DNA of 64,000 nt, from contig NZ_JXOK01000053.1 of NCBI RefSeq assembly GCF_000830505.1, forward strand, positions 1-64,000. Direction: 5' to 3'. Position 1 is the stretch's first letter. Each line of letters starts with the position of its first letter. This DNA comes from Vibrio mytili. Its GTDB lineage: Bacteria > Pseudomonadota > Gammaproteobacteria > Enterobacterales > Vibrionaceae. Position numbers and translations under genes: made by a program. The notes under the pieces are model-generated. The model did no database searches and was not told the DNA's origin. It saw only the letters and a program-made list of their open reading frames with translations. Shown in pieces: positions 7,697 to 18,383 of this stretch.

Positions 7697-10600
7697 TACA
7701 GTAACTCCATCTGCCCAGCTTGAGTAGAACGTGTATCCGGCGCTTGCCCATCGATCAGGCGGTCCATCTCTTGTAAAAACTCTAAAGTAGGTTTAGCGGA
7801 AAAAATGCCGTGATCGCTTTGCCCGTCCATACCACGTAAGAATAAGTAATACACACCACCAAAGTGTTGTTCATATTGATAATTAGCCAGTCGGCTGCGT
7901 AAAAAGCGATGCAGAGCCAGGGCATAGATTTGATACTGCAAGTCATACCGGTGATCAGCCATTGCAGACTTCAATGCTTCGCCATGATAATGCGTCACGT
8001 CGTCCCCAAGGTGATTCGACTTCCAGTCCAGCACGTAGTACTTACCTTGATGTTCAAACACCAAATCGATAAACCCTTTCAGCATGCCTTGTACGGTCTG
8101 AAATCCTAAGTCCCCCGCTTTGGCAGATAATGGATCATGTCTCTGAATCACGCGATTTAACGCGGGTGCAGATAAGACTTTAATCGGCAACAAAAACTCC
8201 ATTTCAACCAACCGCTGCGGCGGTGCTTTTTGATTGAGCAGCAGAGACTTGCCATCCAATGGCGTAGCCAACACGGTGTCTATTAACTGCTGTAAAATTG
8301 GCAACCACTCTTCGTCTAATTGCTCACTCTCCATCAAGCTCAGAATAATTCGCGTATTCTCTTCCGTCATGGCTGATTGGGTAAACTCTATTTCCTCGAA
8401 CAAACTGTGCAGGAATGTTCCCGGTCGCGCACCACGTGGAAAGGTAAAAATAGAACGCTCTGGTTCAACCAAGTCTGCTTCATCATGCTCTTCTGAAGAG
8501 TCAATATCGAAGCCAGTCATCTCAATGGTCGCGTCATGTTCTGCATGCTTGGAACCCTGCTTCACTAAGCCAGAGTAACTGGTGATGCGCCAATGTCTGT
8601 CGATTGGGTTTTGCAGCTCTTTCGCCGTCAGGTTCTGTATCTCTTCTTGAGGAGCAACGTAGGCCTCCTCAAGCGGCTTCGGCGGATCGGTTATTACGAC
8701 ACAACCAGGCACAATACTATCGAGATTATTTTGCTGCTGCTTTAGCCCCTGGTATAAATCGTCGATTCCGCCTTCTTGTCCATTTTGCACCAAATAACCA
8801 ATTGCACTGCGATGTACTCCTGTTGGTTCTTTCGTCGAACGACCATTACGTAGTGGCGAAGCACCGATAAAACAAGCGTAAACTGCACGGGTTAATGCCA
8901 CATAAATTAGACGGAGATCTTCAGCCAATCGCTCTTTGTCCGCTTGCTTCATCGAAGCGTCATTCCCGGTGATATCCAGTACGGTACGACCGCTAGCCTC
9001 ATCATAATACTTAGCTTCGCTGGCCTCTCGATAGCTAAATACAAACGGCAAGAATACAAGGTCATACTCCAAACCTTTCGATTTGTGAATGGTGACGATC
9101 TGCACCAAATTACGTTCAGATTCCAAACGCTGAATCTGGTCATCACTGCCACCCAGACCATTTTGCGCATCGCTGATGGACTGTGCCAACCAACGCAGTA
9201 AACCGTGGTCACTGTCTAATTCATTACTGGCTTGCTGAAGCAATTCCCCTATGTGCATGAGATCGGTGAGGACTCGCTCACCGTTGTCACCTTGCGCGCT
9301 TGCGCCTTCTTCCAACAATCGTTCAGCAATATGACGCTTGCTTATCACCGCACGCAGCATAGGGAGTACACCACGTTGAACCCAAAGTTTGCGATATTCT
9401 TTAAACTCGTTGACGGCGTTTTCCCATGCGGTTTCATCGTTATTCAGTGCATCTAGGTTCGCGGCATCCAGCGCAAATAACTCAGACGCTAAACTCGCTC
9501 GCAAGGCCCGGTCATTTTCTGGCGTAAGGACCGCTTGTAGAAGACGCTGTAAATCTTGCGCAACTGAACTAGTGAAGACACTATCTCGGTTAGATAAGTA
9601 CACACTGGCAATGCCTTGGTCTGCCAAAGCCTGCTTAATCATTCGGCCTTCACTACCGGTACGAACCAATACCGCAATGTCACCCGCTTGAACCGACTGT
9701 TGTTTTTCACCGTTCACCAGACTCGCCTGCCTTGCTTAGCATGGGTTAATATGGTTTGAATTTGGCTCGCGGTAGCCTCTGCCATTCGGCTTAAATACTC
9801 CCCTTTCGGCAATGGCTTATCGTCAGCGTCTTGCAACCAGTACGTCAATGCAGGTTGCTTTTGACCACCCATGGTCCAAATGCGTTTATCGGCGTTTGGA
9901 CTGTAATTAACCGGTAAGAATGGAATGTCCGAATCATAGATAAATGGACTGTCTGGTAAATCAAAAACCTGATTCACTGCCCGAACCATATCCGCGCTGG
10001 AACGCCAGTTGGTACCGAGAGTGTAGTGGGCACTGACTTGGTTTCGCGCTTTAATATAGGTGAAAATGTCCGCGCCACGAAACCCATAGATCGCCTGTTT
10101 TGGGTCTCCAATCATGAACAAACCACATTCTGGGTTATTCAGATAAATACGGCTGAAGATGCTGTATTGCAACGGATCGGTATCTTGGAATTCGTCAATC
10201 ATAGCAACGGGATACAAAGTGCGAATTCGCTCTGCCAGCAACCCGCTTTCATCGGTATCCATGGACGCTGAAAGTTGTGTCAACAAGTCATCGAACGACA
10301 GCCACTGCTTCTGGCTTTTTGCGTTGGCTAACATCACCCGGCAATGTTCAATCGCATGGGCAAGTAGCGGCGCTTTTAAACTGATGGGGTTGGCGAGAAA
10401 GGTTTCAATCGCAGCAAAAGCCGCATGCTGAGGCGCGGTACCTTTCGGTGTTTTTTCCTCAAGTACATTCTGAGCAAACTTCTCCAGTTTATCCGGATAG
10501 TCGTAGCCAGTGGTTTCCGTCGCGGCCCATCCATTCACAACCTCTAACCAAGTCGGCAAAGATTTTTTGGTGTAGCTACGTCTGTTAATATCGGAGTCTG

Positions 10601-11399
10601 AAATTAACGCCAGAAAATCATCTTGGCTTTCCCGCCATAGCGCTTTCAGCTCATCAATTCTTTTCAGGTTTTCAGCATGAAGATCCGCTAAGCTGCCTTG
10701 CATCGCAGGTACAGACAAGCTCAAAGGTGCGCCGGTTAAATAACGACCGATATCACCTAATAGTGCAGACGGAGAACCCCACAACTGACGAATCTCCCCG
10801 GCGAGATTAAAGGGTAACGGATAGAAGTTACGTCGCCAGTAATCCGCCACTACCTGAGCTTTTAGATGGCTTTCATCAGTGACAAATTCATTATTAAATC
10901 GACTGCCAGATTCAAAGGCATTTTGGGTCAGCATACGCTGACAGAAGCCATGGATCGTATACACTGCGGCTTCGTCCATTTGGCGTTCCGCTTGCAGTAG
11001 AATCTCAGCCGCTTGTTGGCGATCGTCTATTTCTTCAAGCAATGGCTGGATGACTGGATCAGCACTTTTTCCACGAGCAAAAGCAATGCGTGCATCATGA
11101 ATCCTAGCTCGAATACGGTCACGCAGTTCCGCCGTCGCAGCTTCGGTAAACGTCACCACCAATATTTGGTCCACGGTCAAAGGGACACGATGTTTGGTTT
11201 CTGCACTGCCGTGCCCAAGCAAAAGGCGCAGGTATAATCCAGCGATCGTAAACGTTTTACCTGTACCAGCCGATGCCTCAATTAATCTTGCGCCATGCAA
11301 AGGAAACGTCATCGGCTTTAGAGGCGTTGGCTGAACTGTCTGCTGGGCGCATTGTGATTGCACCGTATTTTCTAATTCTTCACCTGACATGTGGACCAT
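7696..11399 (-). pseudogene. recB: RecB, exodeoxyribonuclease V beta subunit, interrupted by a 1-base frameshift
   Basis: Two open frames cover one recB. An N-terminal part of 561 residues (9714-11399) has Walker A EASAGTGKTF, Lys48, and DEFQDTDPLQYSIF. A C-terminal part of 673 residues (7696-9717) has TIHKSKGLEYDLVFLPF, YVALTRAVYA and the nuclease motif YYVLDWKSNHLG. The frames meet around 9724-9737, where the first reads HAKQGRRVW then TGA and the second reads VNGEKQQSVQAGDIAVLVR. Adding one base near GGCAGGCGAG gives a continuous 1234-codon RecB. No domain is missing, so a sequencing error or very recent mutation is more likely than old decay. If real, RecBCD would be non-functional. The gene lies between recC and recD with a one-base overlap to recD. 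Confidence 0.9.
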
Positions 11400-11688
11400 T
11401 GCTCTGAATCTCTCCGGCTTGTCGACTAATCAAATTGTGATCTATCGTAAAAATTCTTATTAATCTGTCTGTTAAGTATGAGTGTTTAAAGTTTTGTGGG
11501 ATCTTTCTCACAGTTATCCGTCCGTTGTACCATTACTATCCCCGTCACGAGACAAGCCAAGCCTATTTAGGCGTGGCAACTCAAACGAATTAAGTAAAAG
11601 AATCATGGTCCCTCTGACCCTGTGGCCGTACAGCGAACGCCCTACACAAAATAATGATTTTCTGGCGGCCACCCTACTCTTCTAAGCT
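11400..11688. other. recB-recC intergenic region with possible plus-strand transcript
   Basis: This 289-base gap between two minus-strand genes is unusually long for a recCBD cluster. On the plus strand TTGTGA (11435-11440) and TATTAA (11458-11463), 17 bases apart, form a plausible promoter. Downstream lies a 26-codon open frame starting ATGGTCCCTCTGACC at 11605 and ending at 11685. It has no clear ribosome-binding site and no recognisable product. The recB promoter must also lie here. I cannot show that the region is transcribed. Confidence 0.3.
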
Positions 11689-14600
11689 TTATTTTTCTTT
11701 TATATCTTCTGCGTCTTGCGCTGCTAAGCGAGCACCTTGCAGGACTAATGCCGTCAACAAGCGCACTTCTTCTGCTAGCTCATCATTCCACGCAGGCCAA
11801 ATGCGCGAAATATAAGCATTATTGCCTTCGCCAGACGTCATGTAACCATCATTAAATGTATCGGCCATTTTCTTCAACGACTTCTCTTCATCATCCGCCC
11901 AATGACCACGACTAAAGCCTGCTTCTACACAAGCTAACGCAGTTTTAGGGAAGTAAGGTAAAGGCTTGGTCATGCCTTCAAAAAACAAACGAACTAACTC
12001 AGCTAGAAGCTGTTTCGCATACTGGGCATCGGCAATTTCTGGATAAATTAAATGCACAGCACCTTCTTTGCGGTCGTAACCAATCACATGCGTTTTCTTG
12101 GCACAACCCGACGCGGACATAGCCAGATGGTCAATCCAAGCGGAGAGGTAATCCTGCGCTCGAATTTTACCGCTTCGATAACGAATCAACCCGGATTGAT
12201 AGCACTGAGTAAGCCAACCAGTCAGACGTACCTTCTTTTGCTCGCTCTCGTTATTTTCAAATGAGGAATCAAACACAGAATCAAAAGTCAGATCGATTTC
12301 TAAATCCTCTTGCGGAGCTCCAGATAAAAACGCCAACTTATCGACTAACTCTTCCGCTTGAACCCGGTTCGTTTCAAACTCAATATCGCCGAAGGCTCCC
12401 ACAGGTAATTTCCCTTGTGCACGTTGCTCATGCATAAAGTGCTGGAGCACATCCGCTTTTTTTTCTGGTTGGGTTAGCGCGGTATCAAGTAAGGTATCTA
12501 ACAGCTCATCACGCATTTGGTAGCTTTCCAAGCCGCCGAGTACGAATGGTTCATCGTCTTCCATAACAGGCAGTGGCGGCTCAAACACCACCTTTAATCG
12601 ACGGTTAAAAAAGTATTGTACAGGTAGACGCCAAAAACGCTGGAGCTCAACCAAATCAAGCTCAATTGGAAACGTCGCGCCGAGTAGGTAATCATCCAGC
12701 GCTCGGTTAAAGTCACCGCGAATGTGACTCTGAGAGTGACTACTTTGGGTTAACGCAGCCGGAATCCACTCTTTCGCATAGCTGGCATTCACCCCTTGGA
12801 ATGCACTGGGGCTAAATGGCACCATGGCGTGCGTAGTCACGATCGCTTGCAACAAGTTATCGCCGGACTCGTCCACAGGTGTATCTTTGTCACTGCTTAA
12901 ACAGTAGTTTTGGTGACAATACTCCATCAACTCAGACACAAGTACCGATGGCACCCGTTCGGTATTGTCTTGAATAGAGCGACCGACGTAACTGATATAC
13001 AAGGTTTGTTGCGCAGATAGCACGGCTTCTAAAAATAAGTAACGGTCATCATCTCGGCGAGAACGGTCCCCGGGTTTGGTTCTACCGGTCATCAAGTCAA
13101 AACCTTCTGGCGGCATTGAACGTGGATAAACACCATCGTTCATTCCCAGCAAACACACGGTTCTAAACGGGATCGAACGCATTGGCATCAAGGTACAAAA
13201 GTTCACTTGTCCAGCGAGGAAGCGTTGGCTAACGCGAGTACCAGACAATTTATCTTGCAAGTACTGGCGGATAATTGCAGGCGATAGCGCGTCATCAAAC
13301 ACGGCGTCCGCTAGCTGTTCTTTAAGTTGGCTGAGTGTGTCACGAATCGACTTCAGCGCCATTTCACCTTCTAACTCGACGGAGAAGAAGTCATCCAGCA
13401 GCGAAACGAGTGTTTCGCGCCAACCATCAATGGTTTCAACATGAGAAAGCTTGCTACGATATATACTGATTTGTTGGATAAAGTGCGCTAATTTCCCCGC
13501 AAGCTCTGCGCCCATACCTTGCACTTCGTTGTAGGGAGAGACACTGCATTGCTCGGTTTCAAACAGACCTGCCGAGTCTGGCATTGCATAACCCAATAAC
13601 ATGCGCTCAATCCCAAACTGCCAGGTATTTTGACGAGTTTCAGGCAATTCAAACTCACTACCAGTGTTAGCGTCTAGACCCCAACGAATACCGGACTCTT
13701 CAACCCATTGCTTAGCTTGTAAGAAATCATCTTCACTCAATTCAAAACGCTGCAAGATCGCCGGAGTTTCGAGCAGTTCAAGTAATTCTGATGCCAAACA
13801 ACGCGTGTTAGGTAAGTTCACTAATTGCATGAACGCCGCAAGAATGGGGCTTTCTTGGTCCGCAGTTCGGTCCGAGATCGAATACGGGATAAAGCGCTCA
13901 CCCGGTGCATTCCCAAAGACCGCCTGAATCGCAGGGCTGTAGGCATTGATGTCCGCGACCATGACGATAATATCGCGCGGTTTTAACGTTGGGTCGGCAT
14001 CGAACATCGCTAAGAGCTGATCATGCAGCACTTCCACTTCGCGCATTGGGCTGTGACAAGCATGCACGCTTAATGATTTATCCGCCAAACTGACGATCTG
14101 TTTGTGGCGACTGTTGTCGATTTGCTCATCATCTTGATGCTCTTCGAGATTCAAAATATCCGCCTGCAATTGATGGAGCAGACTGTCACGTGCAACATCC
14201 ACAAAGGCTTCAATCTCGTGGGATTCAAGCTGAGAAAGCAGATACATATTATCGCGCCCAAGTTTCCCCATCGACGCTAATAGACTGTTTCCGACGACGT
14301 CCGTGTGCAGTTCATCAACCACATTCTCTTCTAGTGAGCCTTTCAACTGTTCAGTTTCGCCCCGCACTTCGGAGTGATCATCCTGCCAAACCACATGCTG
14401 CCGGTGCTTAGCCGCCAAACGAGCCAGATACTTGCGGTCACGAACTTCACCCCAGTAGTAACGACAAGGGTTAGTGAACATCAAATGTACGTCGATGTGC
14501 TCACCAATGGCTTTAAGTGCGTCCATATAACGAGGTGGCAAAGAAGAAATACCAAACACAAACAGGCGCTTTGGCAAGTGGGTAACATTGCCGTTTAACT

Positions 14601-15216
14601 CTTGTAATGATTGAGTAGAATTTTCTAACGTGTCGATAAAATGTTCGTACAAATTGGCGCGGTGATAAGGCGACTGCCCTAGCGCGACCGTATGGTCATA
14701 CAGCGCTTGCCACAGAATCGGTTGCCACGGATGCTCACCTTCCAATTCGGGAACTCGTTGCCCAGCTTCCCAAGTTGCAATCCACTCCGGACGGTACACC
14801 AAATAACCATCAAATATATCGGCAATTTTTTCTGACAATTGGTACAACTTGGAATGATCACTGTCGTCTTTAAGGTACTGTGCTAACGGCGAAAAGGCTT
14901 CTTGGTCTAATAACCCCGGCAATAAATGCATTAACTTCCACGTCATTGCTTCTTTATTAAACGCACTGCGCTTCGGTACATCAGGCAGAACCTGAGTGAA
15001 CATTTCCCAAATGAACGTAGCGGGAAGAGGGAAATCAATGTTCGCTGCGACACCAAATTCTTTTGCAAGCTCCATTTTTAGCCACTGAGACATACCAGGG
15101 CTTTGCACTAGAATTTGTTCTTTTTCGAATGGATTTTCCAGCGGACTGATTCGAATCAGTTCCACAAGGAGTGATTTGAGAACGTCAACTTGATTGGAGT
15201 GGTAAACAGTAAACAA
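11689..15216 (-). CDS. recC: RecC, exodeoxyribonuclease V gamma subunit
   Basis: This 1175-residue protein begins MFTVYHSNQVDVLKSLLVEL and continues with the conserved EKEQILVQSPGMSQWLKMEL segment. It also has LFVFGISSLPPRYMDAL and RSIPFRTVCLLGMNDGVYPR, all typical of RecC. RecC carries inactivated helicase and nuclease folds and recognises Chi, splitting the DNA strands for RecB and RecD. The frame is intact over its full length, in contrast to recB downstream. Cluster order recC-recB-recD without ptrA between them is the vibrio arrangement. Confidence 0.96.
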   Translation of the reverse strand: MFTVYHSNQVDVLKSLLVELIRISPLENPFEKEQILVQSPGMSQWLKMELAKEFGVAANIDFPLPATFIWEMFTQVLPDVPKRSAFNKEAMTWKLMHLLPGLLDQEAFSPLAQYLKDDSDHSKLYQLSEKIADIFDGYLVYRPEWIATWEAGQRVPELEGEHPWQPILWQALYDHTVALGQSPYHRANLYEHFIDTLENSTQSLQELNGNVTHLPKRLFVFGISSLPPRYMDALKAIGEHIDVHLMFTNPCRYYWGEVRDRKYLARLAAKHRQHVVWQDDHSEVRGETEQLKGSLEENVVDELHTDVVGNSLLASMGKLGRDNMYLLSQLESHEIEAFVDVARDSLLHQLQADILNLEEHQDDEQIDNSRHKQIVSLADKSLSVHACHSPMREVEVLHDQLLAMFDADPTLKPRDIIVMVADINAYSPAIQAVFGNAPGERFIPYSISDRTADQESPILAAFMQLVNLPNTRCLASELLELLETPAILQRFELSEDDFLQAKQWVEESGIRWGLDANTGSEFELPETRQNTWQFGIERMLLGYAMPDSAGLFETEQCSVSPYNEVQGMGAELAGKLAHFIQQISIYRSKLSHVETIDGWRETLVSLLDDFFSVELEGEMALKSIRDTLSQLKEQLADAVFDDALSPAIIRQYLQDKLSGTRVSQRFLAGQVNFCTLMPMRSIPFRTVCLLGMNDGVYPRSMPPEGFDLMTGRTKPGDRSRRDDDRYLFLEAVLSAQQTLYISYVGRSIQDNTERVPSVLVSELMEYCHQNYCLSSDKDTPVDESGDNLLQAIVTTHAMVPFSPSAFQGVNASYAKEWIPAALTQSSHSQSHIRGDFNRALDDYLLGATFPIELDLVELQRFWRLPVQYFFNRRLKVVFEPPLPVMEDDEPFVLGGLESYQMRDELLDTLLDTALTQPEKKADVLQHFMHEQRAQGKLPVGAFGDIEFETNRVQAEELVDKLAFLSGAPQEDLEIDLTFDSVFDSSFENNESEQKKVRLTGWLTQCYQSGLIRYRSGKIRAQDYLSAWIDHLAMSASGCAKKTHVIGYDRKEGAVHLIYPEIADAQYAKQLLAELVRLFFEGMTKPLPYFPKTALACVEAGFSRGHWADDEEKSLKKMADTFNDGYMTSGEGNNAYISRIWPAWNDELAEEVRLLTALVLQGARLAAQDAEDIKEK

Positions 15217-15562
15217 AGTAGGAACACCGAGTGCCGATTGAAACTGTTAGCTAGCTTAGCACAGCCCGATTTAAACCCGCAGCGTTGTCGTTAGTTGAAA
15301 TAACAAAAGGTTAGATAACGCTCAAATTGTCATCTTACCCCTATAGCCCTAACCACAACAAATGACGTTTGTTTAGGACAATGACCTCAACACCGACTAC
15401 AATGTTAATAACTTGTTACTCATCCCAAAAGAAGAGATTAACGCGTGCATCTCATCACCAGATCTCGCTCAAGTCCAGCTTTAAGGTTAAATGTTAGGAA
15501 CCAAACATTTAGCAAATATATACAACGATAATCATAACGATAAGGAAAGTTAGGGGTTCACG
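15217..15562. other. Divergent intergenic region between recC and the MscS-type gene
   Basis: These 346 bases separate divergently read genes and must hold promoters for both. I see no repeat, convincing RNA gene or strong operator. The MscS gene is preceded by AAGGAAAGTTAGGGG, a purine-rich ribosome-binding stretch, at 15542-15556. Confidence 0.4.
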
Positions 15563-16870
15563 ATGGAACTTATAACCAACTACTACCACGCGCTTCTCGC
15601 TTCCTTGACCCACATTGAAACATACAGCCAGATTGGCATTATTTTGTTGATCTATTTAATGGCGTACATTCTTGCCAACCGCGTCTACAAATACATTCCG
15701 ATTTTAAGAGAAACTCCAACACCGGATAATTATGACCCGATTCGCGCGCTTGCTTATCGCTGTGGGAAACTCCTATTCCCCATTTTTGCCATATTGCTAT
15801 TAAGAATTTCACTGGAATTCAGTCAACTTTACACAACGGGAGGCTGGGTCATCAAAGTCGCCTTTGCGGTTGCGATTCTTCTGCTGTTTAATTCATTTAT
15901 CAATTTGCTGATCAGAAACCCACTTGTCGCCCATATATTCAGATGGGTTGGCATGCCTATTATTATCTTTTATGGCATCGGTATACTCGACGACATCATT
16001 CTTATTCTTGAGTCGATGTCGATTGACCTGGGCAACATTCATATCTCGGCCTACGGCTTAGTGAGAACCTTGATTTTTGGCTCGTTACTTTTTTGGCTCG
16101 GACGCGTTTCCAACGTAACCGGACAAACCATTATTCGTAAGCAGAAATCTCTGGATTTTCGTACTCGCGAAATCGTCGCTAAGGTGTTTGAAGTTGCACT
16201 TTTCTTCACCGTCATTCTGTTGATTCTACAACTTATGGGCATCAACCTGACTACGCTTGCTGTATTTGGCGGTGCTGTCGGCGTTGGGCTTGGGTTTGGC
16301 TTGCAGGCCATCGCATCTAACTTCATCTCAGGGATCATTATTATTTTCGACCGCTCAATTTCTGTCGGAGACTATATTGAACTTGAAGACGGACGAACTG
16401 GCGTCGTGACCGAGCTGAATATGCGTTCAACCACATTGGAAACGTTTGATGGCAAGGACATTGTCGTCCCTAACGAAAAGTTCATTTCCAGCTCATTTAC
16501 CAACTGGACTCATAAGAATACTAAACAACGTTACCGCGTTGACTTCTCTGTCGCCTATAAAACCGATGTTCGCAGTATGGTCGAATTGATTAAAGACGCC
16601 GTCGCGTCCCACCCACAGGTATTGAGTGGCCCCAAGGTGCCTTTCGAAGAGCGCCCAGATTGTGAAATTGATAGCTTTGGCGACTCAGGCATCAACATGT
16701 TTGTCGAATTCTGGATGGAAGGCATTGACGATGGTCGCAACCGGGTTGGCGGAGATTTGTTGCTGATTATCCTAGAAACATTACAAGAAAATGGTATTGA
16801 AATCCCCTTCCCACAACGCGATATTCGTGTGGTCTCTAACCACTCTGATGAAGAGATTTCTCCTAAATAA
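15563..16870 (+). CDS. MscS-family mechanosensitive ion channel
   Basis: A 435-residue inner-membrane protein with about five hydrophobic segments before the MscS core. The pore-lining helix is glycine- and alanine-rich (VFGGAVGVGLGFGLQAIA, about residues 233-250). It leads into the beta domain FDRSISVGDYIELEDGRTG and a C-terminal alpha/beta domain. Such channels open under membrane tension and release solutes during osmotic downshift, which fits a marine organism. It resembles the mid-sized MscS relatives rather than the 286-residue E. coli MscS. It stands alone, divergent from recC and upstream of an unrelated LysR gene. Confidence 0.9.
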   Translation: MELITNYYHALLASLTHIETYSQIGIILLIYLMAYILANRVYKYIPILRETPTPDNYDPIRALAYRCGKLLFPIFAILLLRISLEFSQLYTTGGWVIKVAFAVAILLLFNSFINLLIRNPLVAHIFRWVGMPIIIFYGIGILDDIILILESMSIDLGNIHISAYGLVRTLIFGSLLFWLGRVSNVTGQTIIRKQKSLDFRTREIVAKVFEVALFFTVILLILQLMGINLTTLAVFGGAVGVGLGFGLQAIASNFISGIIIIFDRSISVGDYIELEDGRTGVVTELNMRSTTLETFDGKDIVVPNEKFISSSFTNWTHKNTKQRYRVDFSVAYKTDVRSMVELIKDAVASHPQVLSGPKVPFEERPDCEIDSFGDSGINMFVEFWMEGIDDGRNRVGGDLLLIILETLQENGIEIPFPQRDIRVVSNHSDEEISPK

Positions 16871-17024
16871 TCAACATACCGTGAATTGCATTTGGGTATC
16901 GTGACTCCATTTCAGTGACTGTAACTTGCAGTACGTTTTGTTTTATCTAATGATCAAGCACTGACGTTTACTATGATTAAACTGTTTACCGTTACTCAAC
17001 CAAGGCGCTTGAAAACAACCTGCC

Positions 17025-17951
17025 ATGACAAACCATATTTCTCTCAAGCAACTCAAGGTGTTTACCACCATCACCCAGCATAAAACCCTGACGTCTGCAT
17101 CGGAGAGCTTGTTTCTTTCCAAAGCAGCAGTGAGCATGACGTTGTCTGAACTCGAAAAGCAAATCGGTCATCACCTGTTTGATCGTGTCAATAATCGACT
17201 TATTCTCAATCAGGAAGGCCAAAAACTCCTGCCTTTAGCCGATGAGTTGCTCAATCGCGCTGAAGATATCGAGAACCTATTCGAGGGCAACCAAACCTTA
17301 ACGGGCTTCCTAAAAATTGGGGCCAGCGACACGATTGGTAATCAAGTCGCGCCTTATCTGCTCAGCGACTTTCGCCAGCACACCCTGCACCGTTCGCAAA
17401 GCTTATTCATCTCCAACACGGCACAAATCTGTGACATGCTGACGGACTATGAACTGGATATCGCGCTAATCGAGGGTAAAACGCTGCATTCAGAGTTGCA
17501 ATCCACTCAATTTAGTGAAGATGAAATGTGTGTCATTTGCGCGCCAGACTATGCGGCTGCACACGATGGCGTGATGAACCTCGCTGAATTAGAAAACAGC
17601 GAATGGATACTGCGTGAAGCGGGTTCTGGTTCACGTGAGTTTTTTATGCGCGTTGTCGCCCCTCGCTTGGAACATTGGCATGAAGCGTTTCAACTCAATA
17701 CCACCGAAGCCTTAATCAACTCGGTTTCCGCAGGCTTGGGGCTTGGTTGTCTGTCCCGTTTGTCTGCTGAGCCGGCTATCCTGGATGGCCGAGTCAAAGT
17801 GTTAGAAATGCCGCTCGATATGAAGCGTCGCTTTTGGTTACTGGTGCATAAGGAAAAATACCAAAGCCCTTTACTGAAAGCCTTCATTGAGTTTTGCCAA
17901 CATTGGCAAAGAAAAGATCATCTTCACGCCAAGCAGAACGTTTCAACATAA
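17025..17951 (+). CDS. LysR-family transcriptional regulator (YeiE-like)
   Basis: This 308-residue protein has an N-terminal winged helix-turn-helix (about 6-65: LKQLKVFTTITQ, SKAAVSMTLSELEKQIG) and a LysR substrate-binding domain from about residue 92 (LKIGASDTIGNQVAPYLL). The helix-turn-helix and effector domain resemble the E. coli YeiE group, with which I compare it from memory. Its inducer and targets cannot be read from the sequence. It is monocistronic between the MscS-type gene and yebG, with no divergent partner to point to a target. Confidence 0.85.
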   Translation: MTNHISLKQLKVFTTITQHKTLTSASESLFLSKAAVSMTLSELEKQIGHHLFDRVNNRLILNQEGQKLLPLADELLNRAEDIENLFEGNQTLTGFLKIGASDTIGNQVAPYLLSDFRQHTLHRSQSLFISNTAQICDMLTDYELDIALIEGKTLHSELQSTQFSEDEMCVICAPDYAAAHDGVMNLAELENSEWILREAGSGSREFFMRVVAPRLEHWHEAFQLNTTEALINSVSAGLGLGCLSRLSAEPAILDGRVKVLEMPLDMKRRFWLLVHKEKYQSPLLKAFIEFCQHWQRKDHLHAKQNVST

Positions 17952-18033
17952 ACCGAGATAGTTTAAATGCTGGTCAGTTAGTTGTGCGTGCCTCTCATTC
18001 TTGAGCTCGTTACTAGACTTGGCTAGTCAAAAA

Positions 18034-18049
18034 CTGTATAAAAAGCCAG
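18034..18049 (+). promoter_or_regulatory. LexA (SOS) box of yebG
   Basis: The sequence is CTG, ten bases (TATAAAAAGC), then CAG, which matches the CTG-N10-CAG core of the gammaproteobacterial SOS box. It overlaps a candidate -10 (TATAAA, 18037-18042) with TAGACT 17 bases upstream. It lies 29 bases before the yebG ATG, so LexA would block the promoter. Confidence 0.8.
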
Positions 18050-18078
18050 TATCAATACACCAAATTAGGGGACCAACC

Positions 18079-18375
18079 ATGGCTGTAATCGTCAAGTACG
18101 TGGTAGAACGCAATGGAGAAGAGAAAATGACTTTTACCTCTAAAGCGGAAGCTGACGCCTACGACAAAATGCTGGATATGGCAGATGAACTTTTTTCTCT
18201 GCTAGGTAAAAGTGAACTTCTTGAAGAGGAAAGTAAACAAGAAGACCTCGCTATGTTCCTTGCACAAAATAAAGAAGAAGTACTGTACGCTCTAGGAGCA
18301 AAACGTCGACCTGCACCCAAAAAAGCAAAAAAGCTTGAAGCGGTTGAAGAAGATAAAAACGAAGACGCCGCATAG
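18079..18375 (+). CDS. yebG: YebG, DNA damage-inducible protein
   Basis: This 98-residue protein begins MAVIVKYVVERNGEEKMTF and follows with SKAEADAYDKMLDMADELF, closely matching YebG. The tail (about 75-98) is alternately basic and acidic (KKAKKLEAVEEDKNED). YebG is an SOS-induced DNA-binding protein of unclear role in E. coli. The open frame extends to 18001, but that part crosses the LexA box, and ATG 18079 has AGGGGACC just upstream. The TAG stop is followed within 15 bases by the CCTAGG repeat block. Confidence 0.93.
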   Translation: MAVIVKYVVERNGEEKMTFTSKAEADAYDKMLDMADELFSLLGKSELLEEESKQEDLAMFLAQNKEEVLYALGAKRRPAPKKAKKLEAVEEDKNEDAA

Positions 18376-18383
18376 GTCAAAAT

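Noticed and set aside
7696..9717. Separate gene for the C-terminal recB frame
   Set aside because: It lacks the Walker A domain, begins without a ribosome-binding site, and joins the upstream frame with one base change.
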